Assembly: GCF_963678845.1 (NCBI RefSeq)
Contig: NZ_OY787466.1
Coordinates: 620,001-684,000 of the forward strand
Direction: 5' to 3'
DNA: 64,000 nt
From: an uncultured Bacteroides sp.
Lineage (GTDB): Bacteria; Bacteroidota; Bacteroidia; Bacteroidales; Bacteroidaceae
Shown here: positions 25,482 through 33,284 of the stretch, in pieces
Numbering within the stretch: the first letter of the stretch is position 1
How the letters are laid out: the number at the start of each line of letters is the position of its first letter
Position numbers and translations under genes: made by a program
Notes under the pieces: generated by a model
Databases searched by the model: none
The model's input: the letters and a program-made list of their open reading frames with translations, nothing else
What the model was told of the DNA's origin: nothing

Positions 25482-25596
25482 TTTAATTTATACTTTATAT
25501 TTGTTATTTATTTATTTATTCTTAATTTAAGACGTTTAGTGCACGAAGATACAAAAAATGCTAATATGCATCTATTTATTCTAGAAAAAAAATAAA

Positions 25597-26856
25597 TTAT
25601 TCTATCACTTTCAACTTAACTAGCTCTATCTTAGTGGTTGTAAGCTTGATAATCTTAAATTGAAAATGTCCGATATTGACTATTTCGTGCAGTTTCGGGA
25701 AGTTTTGATAATGATAAAGAATGAATCCGCCGATAGTAAGATAGTTGTCAGATTCAGGTATTTCAAGATTAAACATTTCATTAACCTTTTCAGTTTCCAA
25801 TCGGGCTGAAAGGATATATTCATTATCATCTGTCTGCTTTGCAATGTAAGAAGTTGTGTCATGTTCGTCTTCAATTTCGCCAAAAATTTCTTCCACCAGA
25901 TCTTCGAGTGAGACAATTCCGGTGGTGCCACCAAACTCATCAACTACCACAGCCAGTGTTTTCTTTTGTTGCATAAATAGTTTCATAAGTTTATTGGCTC
26001 CCATAGTCTCAGGTACAATAGGTATTTGCTGAATATTAGTTTTCCAGTTGCCAGCATTTCGAAACATCTCGGAAGAATGTATATAGCCAATAATGTTGTC
26101 TATTTTATCTTGATAAACAATGATTTTTGAAATTCCCGATTCGATAAATCTGGCTTTCAACTCTTCTACTCCGGTGTCAATATTAACAGCCACAATCTCA
26201 GGTCTGGGAACTATGCAGTCACGTATTTTAATAGATGAAAAGTCGAGCGCATTTTGGAATATTTTTACTTCTGTTTCAATCTCTTCCCGGTTATCTGCTT
26301 TATCAATGCTTGACTGAATAAAGTAATCTAAGTCTACTTTTCCAAATACTTTATTCTGCACTTCTTTGTTTGTGGTAACTCCGAATAATTTTAATATAAT
26401 GTACGATAATCCAGAACTTATTTTAGAGATTGGGTAAAGAATTACATAGAATAAATATAAAGGAATGGCAAAGAGAGTAAGAGTCAGATTTGCCTTCTGT
26501 TTGAAAAGTGTTTTGGGAATAAATTCACCTGTTACTAAAACTAGTATGGTGGCTATAATTATCTGCAGGAAAAGAGATAAAAAATAGTTTTCAACTAACC
26601 CGTTAAGCAGATATTTCTTTATCAGATCTGCCATTAGGATGCCATAAATCACTAAAGTGAAACAATTACCTACTAATATTGTAGAGATAAGATCGGTAGA
26701 ATGTCTGAAAAAGAATGAATGGATGCGAAAGCTTAAACTTTTCTCATTTTTATCCATTTTCAGACGTAACCTATCCGCCGAAATAAATGCAATCTCTATT
26801 CCTGAGAAGAATGCAGAAAAAAACAGTGTTAGTAGTATGTAGAAAAGAAGGTTCAT
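25597..26856 (-). CDS. CNNM/CBS-domain hemolysin-family membrane protein (GldE/CorC-like)
   Basis: A 419-residue inner-membrane protein. It has an N-terminal CNNM (DUF21) domain with about four helices (residues 1-180), then a CBS pair (about 205-325, with KIRDCIVPRPEIVAVNI and LAVVVDEFGGTTGIVSLEDLVEEIFGEI), then a C-terminal CorC_HlyC/transporter-associated domain (about 340-419). The family is linked to Mg/Co homeostasis. In Flavobacteria the homologue GldE helps gliding-protein stability. It begins 4 bp after lptC and is surely co-transcribed with it. Transport is not proven for this clade. Confidence 0.9.
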   Translation of the reverse strand: MNLLFYILLTLFFSAFFSGIEIAFISADRLRLKMDKNEKSLSFRIHSFFFRHSTDLISTILVGNCFTLVIYGILMADLIKKYLLNGLVENYFLSLFLQIIIATILVLVTGEFIPKTLFKQKANLTLTLFAIPLYLFYVILYPISKISSGLSYIILKLFGVTTNKEVQNKVFGKVDLDYFIQSSIDKADNREEIETEVKIFQNALDFSSIKIRDCIVPRPEIVAVNIDTGVEELKARFIESGISKIIVYQDKIDNIIGYIHSSEMFRNAGNWKTNIQQIPIVPETMGANKLMKLFMQQKKTLAVVVDEFGGTTGIVSLEDLVEEIFGEIEDEHDTTSYIAKQTDDNEYILSARLETEKVNEMFNLEIPESDNYLTIGGFILYHYQNFPKLHEIVNIGHFQFKIIKLTTTKIELVKLKVIE

Positions 26857-26860
26857 GTTT

Positions 26861-27478
26861 TTAGTGTTTGATTGTATCTGGTGGAGCTACCTTCTTGTCT
26901 ACAATAGGGATGGAGCCTGCCGTCTTATGAATGGTATAAACCGTCATTTGCTGATTGGACTCAAAACCGTGCCCGGTAATAATTCTGTCGGTCTTCTGAA
27001 TTCGGATGAACTTATCTGAATACACCTTTTGCAGATTCTGATCCCAGAAAAGCTGTTCTGTGTTAAACTTGTCTCCCTTCATGTTTTTAATCAGTACATG
27101 CCCCTTTAATTCCCAGAGTTTCTTCTCGGAGAAATAGTATGCCGTATCTGCTTTGATGCTGGCATCAACATGATAAGTTGAGTCGAATTTTTCCAGAAGC
27201 AATCCTTTTTCAAATGACCAGTATGGTGGATTCTTACGATCAAAAATGATCCATTCCTTTGTAGTTATCCGATAGCGTGTAATACCCGAATCGGAAATAA
27301 GCGTTGATACACCCAGAGTTCTCATTATAGGTAATGAATCTCTTTGCAGGATAGCAGCAGCTAAGGGGCGTTTCTTTTCTGTACAGGAAGGAAATAAAAG
27401 AAGCATAACAACTGCCCAGCAGGCAATTGTTATGCTTGTATTGATAAAAAAATAATTCTTTCTATAGCTTGTTAACAT
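26861..27478 (-). CDS. lptC: LPS export protein LptC
   Basis: A 205-residue LptC homologue, the periplasmic bridge that receives LPS from LptBFG and passes it to LptA. An N-terminal hydrophobic segment ends in a lipobox-like F-P-S-C, so it may be a lipoprotein. The body shows the LptC/OstA-type strands (WIIFDRKNPPYWSFEKGLLLEKFD; DTAYYFSEKKLWELKGHVLIKN; TEQLFWDQNLQKVYSD). Length fits the family (about 190-210). It lies 18 bp downstream of the barrel gene and 4 bp upstream of the CNNM/CBS gene, in an operon with other envelope genes. Confidence 0.9.
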   Translation of the reverse strand: MLTSYRKNYFFINTSITIACWAVVMLLLFPSCTEKKRPLAAAILQRDSLPIMRTLGVSTLISDSGITRYRITTKEWIIFDRKNPPYWSFEKGLLLEKFDSTYHVDASIKADTAYYFSEKKLWELKGHVLIKNMKGDKFNTEQLFWDQNLQKVYSDKFIRIQKTDRIITGHGFESNQQMTVYTIHKTAGSIPIVDKKVAPPDTIKH

Positions 27479-27496
27479 AAGTTTTCTTTGTCCTCA

Positions 27497-28780
27497 TTAT
27501 TCCATTTTCCATTTTGCAAACCAACGTTCATTAAATGTTATTCCAACGCTAAGTTTAAGATAATTCTCGTTGATCATACTCTTGGTTTTTGCTTCAACTT
27601 TTATATATTGAGCAGATATGCTTAATATTGATTTACTTTTAAATACAGGAAGTCCAAAACCCGCAGATACACCGTACTCTTTTGGCCCTTTTGCCCAAAG
27701 TTCAGGATTGTTATGGTTAGTTCCGTCGTCAATTCTTATGTAAGGGTCTGAATAATAGGCTCCTATACGGTACTTTACTCGACTGAAATAATTTCTTTTT
27801 AAGCGATTTGGTACATATTCAGCACCAATAGAATATTTGGAGCGGTCGCAAAGGCTTTTGTCTCCAAAGAAATCAGCCTTTCCCCATTTCTGTAAAGTAT
27901 AATCAAATCCTACAGTCAGGCTATTATTATAGACATAAGTAAAACCTAAACCAAAACTTTGAGGTAAATCAAATTTGTTATCTAATTGAATAGTGTCACT
28001 AACAGAAGTTGAGCGAATTCTTGTAGCCTCAGAATTTAAAGAATGTCCGGGAGAAAACACTGCACCAAAAGTCAGTGTGTTCTTTTTTCCAAGGTATTGA
28101 GTATATTGAAAGCCTAAATCAAGTTTATAATCTCTTACTCTTAGGTTATCTACTTCACTAAGTGGAGTAATGGTATTATCATTTGGGAAAGTTACACCTA
28201 AAGTTCTGTTTATAGATCCAAATAAATATGAAACATTTGCGCCAACAGACAATCCTTTGAATGGACTATAACCTGCTCCTACATACATTTGATGAATACC
28301 TCCTTCGCCAAATGAACTATAGAGAGTGTTTGTTGTTTTGCTAGGATCAGTAGAATCTGTTAATTTGTTGCTAGATCCGAAGTTATATCCCACATTTGAG
28401 AAAGGAAGAAATCCTAAACTCATGGCAAGCTGTTTGCTGGCACGGAATTGCATGGCAAGATAATCAAAACTGGAGTTTTTAGTATTGATTCTTGTTTTTC
28501 CGTCGCTAATGTTCATGTTCTGGAGCGTTAATCCTCCGTCGAACAAAAATGTTAACGAATCAATCGCTGTGTAAGAGGCAGGATTGGAAGCATTTATCTG
28601 GGAACCATCCCGCAAACCATAGGCTAATCCTCCCATAGCTTTACTGTTTCCAAAGGACTGATCGGATAGTTGTCCGTATCCATAGCGGGTGTAAGGGGAG
28701 TTGGTATTGTTCTGAGCTACTGCAATCCCAGTGAGTGTTGTGAGCAAAAGCACACTAATAATCTTCTTATATCCTACCAT
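27497..28780 (-). CDS. Putative outer-membrane beta-barrel protein
   Basis: A 427-residue protein with signal peptide (1-22, ending AVAQ) and then NSPYTRYGYGQLSDQSFGNSKAMGGLAYGLRDG, a beginning often seen in Bacteroidetes membrane proteins related to the FadL/porin-like class. The rest is alternating amphipathic strands, ending in TFNERWFAKWKME. No enzyme motif is visible. Its start overlaps the end of coaX by 14 bp and it precedes lptC, consistent with co-expression. A link to outer-membrane biogenesis or transport is inferred from fold only. Confidence 0.75.
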   Translation of the reverse strand: MVGYKKIISVLLLTTLTGIAVAQNNTNSPYTRYGYGQLSDQSFGNSKAMGGLAYGLRDGSQINASNPASYTAIDSLTFLFDGGLTLQNMNISDGKTRINTKNSSFDYLAMQFRASKQLAMSLGFLPFSNVGYNFGSSNKLTDSTDPSKTTNTLYSSFGEGGIHQMYVGAGYSPFKGLSVGANVSYLFGSINRTLGVTFPNDNTITPLSEVDNLRVRDYKLDLGFQYTQYLGKKNTLTFGAVFSPGHSLNSEATRIRSTSVSDTIQLDNKFDLPQSFGLGFTYVYNNSLTVGFDYTLQKWGKADFFGDKSLCDRSKYSIGAEYVPNRLKRNYFSRVKYRIGAYYSDPYIRIDDGTNHNNPELWAKGPKEYGVSAGFGLPVFKSKSILSISAQYIKVEAKTKSMINENYLKLSVGITFNERWFAKWKME

Positions 28781-29498
28781 TATTATAGTTTAATATTCTG
28801 TTTAAGCCTTTCAATACTAAAAAAACATCTGCAAAGATGAGATTTTTTAAGCTGGTTTCAAAAAGAAATCCATCTCCGCCTGTTAAAAAAACCAAAAGTT
28901 CGGAATGATTTTTCTTTAAAGAATCAATGTATCCTTTTATTTCAAATTCTATTCCTCTTAATATACCCTCCCGAATAGCTGTCTCTGTGTTCACACCCAA
29001 AGAATGTCGAGCCCCTTTTTCATCTATTAATGGAAGTTTACCGGTAAACTCATGCAGAGCTTTAAACCTCATTGTCTTTCCCGGAGAAATATTGCCTCCC
29101 AGATATCTTCCCTTTGCATCAATAAAGTCATAAGTAATCGCTGTTCCGGCATCAATTACTAAAATATCCTTCTCTGGATAGATTTCGTTGGCTCCTATTA
29201 CTGCTGCTAACCGGTCATTACCTAATGTCTCAGGAGTGAGATAAAGGTTCTTGATAGGTAATGGCGTATCAATACTGAGCCTGATTATAGGAAATGAGAG
29301 ATTGTTTAATTGCCCTGTTACCTCTTTGGTTAAATCAATAACAGATGCCAGTATCCCTTGCTTTATCCGGTATTTGGCGAGAACTTCCGGCAGGCAATCG
29401 AGAGACTTGTTAGAGCTGCGAAAGACTTCCACTAATGAATTGTCATCGAATATCGCAACTTTAGCTGTTGTGTTTCCTATATCTATTACTAAGTTCAC
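28767..29498 (-). CDS. coaX: Type III pantothenate kinase CoaX
   Basis: A 243-residue type III pantothenate kinase, first step of coenzyme A synthesis, an ASKHA-fold enzyme that is usually not inhibited by CoA. Motifs: N-terminal NLVIDIGNTTAKVAIF (P-loop-like phosphate loop), GNDRLAAVIGA, DAGTAITYDFID, GGNISPGKTMRF and LTGGDG. I place the start at the GTG at 29496-29498, giving M-N-L-V-I-D-I-G as in the family. The in-frame TTG at 29528 would add 10 residues of no family match. It heads the minus-strand envelope operon and is divergent from the exosortase gene. Confidence 0.93.
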   Translation of the reverse strand: MNLVIDIGNTTAKVAIFDDNSLVEVFRSSNKSLDCLPEVLAKYRIKQGILASVIDLTKEVTGQLNNLSFPIIRLSIDTPLPIKNLYLTPETLGNDRLAAVIGANEIYPEKDILVIDAGTAITYDFIDAKGRYLGGNISPGKTMRFKALHEFTGKLPLIDEKGARHSLGVNTETAIREGILRGIEFEIKGYIDSLKKNHSELLVFLTGGDGFLFETSLKNLIFADVFLVLKGLNRILNYNNGRI

Positions 29499-29608
29499 TT
29501 GTTTCTTTTGGATTGCAAAGTAAGCCAAAAAAAACAGAACAATGGCATTTATTTTGTATCTAATAACTAAAAAAAAAGGAATTAGCCTAATTTAATAAGA
29601 AATAAGCT

Positions 29609-29616
29609 TATTTTTG
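29609..29616 (+). promoter_or_regulatory. -7 element before the exosortase gene
   Basis: TATTTTTG matches TAnnTTTG and lies 21 bp before the ATG at 29638. No -33 TTTG is seen at the usual distance. Confidence 0.4.
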
Positions 29617-29637
29617 CATTAAAATTGATGAGAAATT

Positions 29638-30384
29638 ATGAAAGCGGAGCCAAATGAGCGGTTACTAAACTGGAGAAGATTAATGCCGTTTCGTGGAGTT
29701 GCTGTTTTTGTAATCGTTGTATTAGTTGCTCACATTTCATGGAAAATGTTTTTTCATACAGGCATTGAAAACCAGGAACATGAAAAAGCTTTGATTGAAC
29801 ACAGGACTGGTTCTGTTTTCATGGAATTGAAAGAAAAAATATGGATGTGGTCGGGTGTAGGAGCGATAGATAAAGAGAATAAGGATAGCAGGTATATCTC
29901 TTTTCTGAATAAAGATGTAACAAACAATTTTGTTCCTTGGTCAGAAAAAACGGCAGCGGTTAATTTTTGGATTGTGAATGTTGTTTGCCGACAAACGGTT
30001 TTTCTTATGGATTATGTTGTAAGGGCTAATGGAGAAAGGCAAACGTCTCGTACAATTCTTTCTTATGATAAATTACACGGTCCATCAATAAATGTTGTCT
30101 GGGGATGTACAGGCGTAAAGCAACTTTATATCCTCTTTTTTGTGATCCTTTTCAGCAGAGGAATCTGGTGGAAAAGATCTGTTTATTTTTTAGCGGGTTG
30201 CCTGGTGCTGTTAATGTTTAATTTGATACGCATTAGTGTTGTGGTGTTATTCATTAAACACTATCCTGGTAGTTTTGAATTGTTGCATGATTTTGTATTT
30301 AAATATTTGTTTTATGGATTAATTTTCTTGCTCTGGATGTTATGGGAAGAAAAGTTCTCCGGGAATAATCTCGAAAAGAAATGA
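29638..30384 (+). CDS. Exosortase/archaeosortase-family membrane transpeptidase
   Basis: A 248-residue multi-pass membrane protein with the three exosortase catalytic residues in order. Cys157 lies in WGCTGVKQ, Arg198 in FNLIRISVV and His217 in LLHDFVFKY, each at the edge of a hydrophobic helix as in the family. A first helix (about 20-40) is followed by a roughly 60-residue loop before the core helices. Exosortases recognise C-terminal tripartite tails (PEP-CTERM-like), cleave them and attach the protein to another molecule. No such target protein is visible in the window. Its stop overlaps the start of the DUF4105/Lnb gene (ATGA overlap), so the two are translationally coupled. Substrate unknown. 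Confidence 0.85.
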   Translation: MKAEPNERLLNWRRLMPFRGVAVFVIVVLVAHISWKMFFHTGIENQEHEKALIEHRTGSVFMELKEKIWMWSGVGAIDKENKDSRYISFLNKDVTNNFVPWSEKTAAVNFWIVNVVCRQTVFLMDYVVRANGERQTSRTILSYDKLHGPSINVVWGCTGVKQLYILFFVILFSRGIWWKRSVYFLAGCLVLLMFNLIRISVVVLFIKHYPGSFELLHDFVFKYLFYGLIFLLWMLWEEKFSGNNLEKK

Positions 30385-31610
30385 TGAAAAATAATAGATG
30401 TAATGTGGAGAGTATGAAATATATCTTGTTTGTGGTATGTTTGTGTTTTATGTTTCCTTTTCAATCAAAGGCGGTTTCTCAAAACAACGTAGCTTCAGAA
30501 GATTCTGTACGAATTAGTTTGCTTACTTGCTCGCCGGGAACAGAAATTTATGCTCTTTTTGGTCATACAGCTTTACGGTATGAGAATAAGAATACAGGGA
30601 TGGATGTTGTCTTTAATTATGGCATGTTTGATTTTAATGCTCCACATTTTATCTGGAGATATATTAAAGGAGAAACCGACTATCAATTAGGAGTAACAGA
30701 CTATTTCTATTTTGAAAAAGAATATTCTGAACGCAATTCAAGTGTGTATCAACAAACACTGAATATTCTTCCCGAAGAAAAGGATGCTCTATTCAATATC
30801 TTGAAAAAAAATTATTTGCCTGAAAATAGAGTATACCGTTATAATTTCTTTTTTGATAATTGTTCTACCCGTCCTAGGGATCGTATTGAGGAAGCTATTA
30901 ATGGGAAAGTAAATTATACAGAAAATAACGCAGCATTGTCTTTCCGGGATATTGTGCATCAATTTACTGCAGGGAGTAAATGGACCGAGTTTGGAATAGA
31001 TTTGTGTTTGGGAAGTAAAGCTGACGAAGTGGCAGATTACAGACTCAAGATGTTTGCTCCTTTTTATCTGCGAGAAGCATTAACCGGTGCTAAAATAAAA
31101 ACAAATGATGGAAAGGAGAAACTTTTGGTTTCTGATGCTAAAGAAATTGTTTCCTGTTCTGCAGACAAGAAAGCAGCAGGATCTTCATACCTATCTCCAA
31201 TGCTAACAGCATGGATGTTGTTTGCTGTTGTGTTGTTTGTTACCTATTACGGATATAAAAAGCAAAAGACTTTCTGGGGGATAGATATTTTATTGTTTAC
31301 TATGGCTGGAGCTGCAGGTTGCATTATTGCCTTTCTTGTATGTTTCTCTGAACATCCTACTGTAAGTCCTAATTATTTGTTATTTGTTTTTCATCCCTTG
31401 CATTTATTTTATCTTCCTTTTATGGTATGGAAGGCAAGAAAAAGGAGTAAAGACCCTTATCAATTGGCTAATTTTGCTGTTTTAACACTTTTTATAGTGT
31501 TTTTCTGCTTACTACCCCAAAAAATTAATTTAGCTGTTGTACCTTTGGCACTCTGTTTGTGGATACGTTCCATGAACTATGTTTTTTTGACTTACAAGCG
31601 AAATAAATGA
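30381..31610 (+). CDS. lnb: DUF4105 membrane protein, candidate lipoprotein N-acyltransferase Lnb
   Basis: A 409-residue protein with an N-terminal hydrophobic segment (residues 12-30), a periplasmic DUF4105 domain (about 40-250) and about five C-terminal membrane helices (275-409). His62 in ALFGHTALR and Cys161 in FFDNCSTRPRDRI look like a catalytic His/Cys pair of a papain-like or acyl-transfer fold. From memory, the Bacteroides lipoprotein N-acyltransferase Lnb, which adds the third acyl chain where no Lnt exists, is a DUF4105 protein encoded near secA, as here. The start could also be Met12 at 30414. It overlaps the exosortase gene by 4 bp and the next gene by 4 bp, so it is the middle of a coupled trio. 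The function is by analogy, not shown here. Confidence 0.8.
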   Translation: MMKNNRCNVESMKYILFVVCLCFMFPFQSKAVSQNNVASEDSVRISLLTCSPGTEIYALFGHTALRYENKNTGMDVVFNYGMFDFNAPHFIWRYIKGETDYQLGVTDYFYFEKEYSERNSSVYQQTLNILPEEKDALFNILKKNYLPENRVYRYNFFFDNCSTRPRDRIEEAINGKVNYTENNAALSFRDIVHQFTAGSKWTEFGIDLCLGSKADEVADYRLKMFAPFYLREALTGAKIKTNDGKEKLLVSDAKEIVSCSADKKAAGSSYLSPMLTAWMLFAVVLFVTYYGYKKQKTFWGIDILLFTMAGAAGCIIAFLVCFSEHPTVSPNYLLFVFHPLHLFYLPFMVWKARKRSKDPYQLANFAVLTLFIVFFCLLPQKINLAVVPLALCLWIRSMNYVFLTYKRNK

Positions 31611-33190
31611 AAGGTTTACTTACATCCATAATAACCGTACTGACTTTTACCGGACTGCAGGCTCAGCCTCAGGCTACAACACCAAAGCTTGTTGTTGGTC
31701 TGACCGTTGACCAGTTGCGGACCGATTATATTGAAGCTTTTTCCGCCCTATATGGTGAAAAAGGTTTCAAACGTCTATGGAAAGATGGAAGGGTATACAG
31801 AAATGCTGAGTTTAATTTTTCCAATCCTGACAAGGCATCGTCAATTGCAGCTATTTATACAGGAACAGTTCCCACTGTTAACGGAATAATTGGTGATAAG
31901 TGGCTTGATATTTCGACATTACGGGTCAAAAACTGTGTAGATGATCGTGATTTCATGGGAAATTATACCCAAGAAACAACTTCAGCCTCTCAGTTAATGG
32001 TTTCTACTGTTGGCGATGAGTTGAAAGCAGCTACTCAGGGAAAAGGTTTGGTGTACGCAATAGCTCCTTATCGCGAAGCAGCTATATTTGGCGCAGGACA
32101 TGCCGGAAACGGAGCTTTTTGGTTGAATGACGATACCGGTAAATGGTGCGGAACAACTTATTATAATGATTTCCCTTGGTTTGTAAGCCAATACAACGAC
32201 CGCAAAGCTATAGATTTTCGTATAAATGGAATTGTATGGACACCATCTCGTCCGGTTGCTGATTATAAATATCTGAAATCTCAATGGACTCAGGAAACAT
32301 TTTCATATAATTTTGATGAAGCTCGTAAGAATAAATTCAGGAAACTGAAAACCAGTCCTTTCATAAACGATGAAATAAATACTTTTCTTGAAGATATATT
32401 TACCAACAGCACTATTGGTCAGGATGAAACTCCGGACTTACTGGCTTTGACTTATTATGCCGGTAATTATGACCATAAGAGTGTGAAAGAATGTGCTTTA
32501 GAGATGCAGGATGCATACGTTCGATTGGACAAAAGTATAGGAGAACTTCTAGATATTATAGATAAAAAAGTAGGACTAAATAATGTTTTGTTCTGTATAA
32601 ATTCTACTGGATATGTTGATGCTGAAGGTCCCGAACCTGAGAAATACCGTATCCCTGGAGGTGAGTTTTACATGGATCGTTGTTCTGCTCTTCTCAATGT
32701 ATATTTGATGGCTGTTTATGGCGAAGGACAATATGTGGAATCACATAATGATTTACAGCTATATTTGAATCATAAAGTAATAGAAAAGAAGCAGCTAAAC
32801 CTGAATGATGTACTTGATAAGGCTTCTGATTTTCTTATTCAGTTTAGCGGAGTGAAAGAAGTTTATACTTCTCATCGCTTGTTGCTTGGTGCGTGGGCTC
32901 CTGAGATTCAAAAGAAAAGAAATGCATATAACCGAGACCGTTCCGGTGATTTGACTTTGGATATACTTCCCGGATGGACTATTGTTAATTCGGACTCTCC
33001 GTCAGAAAGCAAAGTAATTCGTAATGCTTACATACCTTCTCCACTAATTTTCTTAGGTGGAAATGTTAAGCCCGAAATTATAAATACTCCTGTAAATATT
33101 GATTGTTTTGCACCTACTGTAGCTCGCTCCATGAGAATAAGAGCTCCCAATGGATGTTCTTCTGCCCCTCTTGCAAATATCTTCAGATAA
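31607..33190 (+). CDS. Alkaline-phosphatase-superfamily protein with lost metal ligands (pseudo-enzyme)
   Basis: A 527-residue exported protein (signal peptide 1-19, ending LQAQ) with the PafA/nucleotide pyrophosphatase fold. The first metal Asp is kept (Asp35 in TVDQLRTDYI) and the nucleophile region reads FNFSNPDKAS, with Ser72 in the probable position. The later ligands look lost. Where PafA-type enzymes have a D-x-x-x-H pair after PDLLA, this has Asn287 and Lys291 (PDLLALTYYAGNYDHK). Where they have T-A-D-H-G it has I-N-S-T-G-Y, with Thr334 and Gly335. The following RLDKSIGELLDIIDKKVG helix is still family-like. I read it as a catalytically dead member, probably a binding protein. It is translationally coupled to lnb. 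The ligand alignment is by eye. Confidence 0.8.
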   Translation: MKGLLTSIITVLTFTGLQAQPQATTPKLVVGLTVDQLRTDYIEAFSALYGEKGFKRLWKDGRVYRNAEFNFSNPDKASSIAAIYTGTVPTVNGIIGDKWLDISTLRVKNCVDDRDFMGNYTQETTSASQLMVSTVGDELKAATQGKGLVYAIAPYREAAIFGAGHAGNGAFWLNDDTGKWCGTTYYNDFPWFVSQYNDRKAIDFRINGIVWTPSRPVADYKYLKSQWTQETFSYNFDEARKNKFRKLKTSPFINDEINTFLEDIFTNSTIGQDETPDLLALTYYAGNYDHKSVKECALEMQDAYVRLDKSIGELLDIIDKKVGLNNVLFCINSTGYVDAEGPEPEKYRIPGGEFYMDRCSALLNVYLMAVYGEGQYVESHNDLQLYLNHKVIEKKQLNLNDVLDKASDFLIQFSGVKEVYTSHRLLLGAWAPEIQKKRNAYNRDRSGDLTLDILPGWTIVNSDSPSESKVIRNAYIPSPLIFLGGNVKPEIINTPVNIDCFAPTVARSMRIRAPNGCSSAPLANIFR

Positions 33191-33208
33191 AAAAACTACT
33201 GACTCAAA

Positions 33209-33239
33209 CTTGATAAGTCAGCATTTTGATGTAACTTTG
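33209..33239 (+). promoter_or_regulatory. Candidate secA promoter
   Basis: CTTG at 33209-33212 (3/4 match to -33), a 19-bp spacer, then TAACTTTG at 33232-33239 (full -7 match), 45 bp before the secA ATG. The same CTTG-N19-TAAnTTTG form precedes the sigma-54 activator gene. Confidence 0.65.
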
Positions 33240-33284
33240 CAGCCATAATAACAAGATTAATAATAAATTAACAACATAAGTAAA

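Noticed and set aside
29499..29528. TTG start for coaX
   Set aside because: The extra residues do not match the family, while the GTG at 29496-29498 gives the conserved N-terminus right before the phosphate loop.
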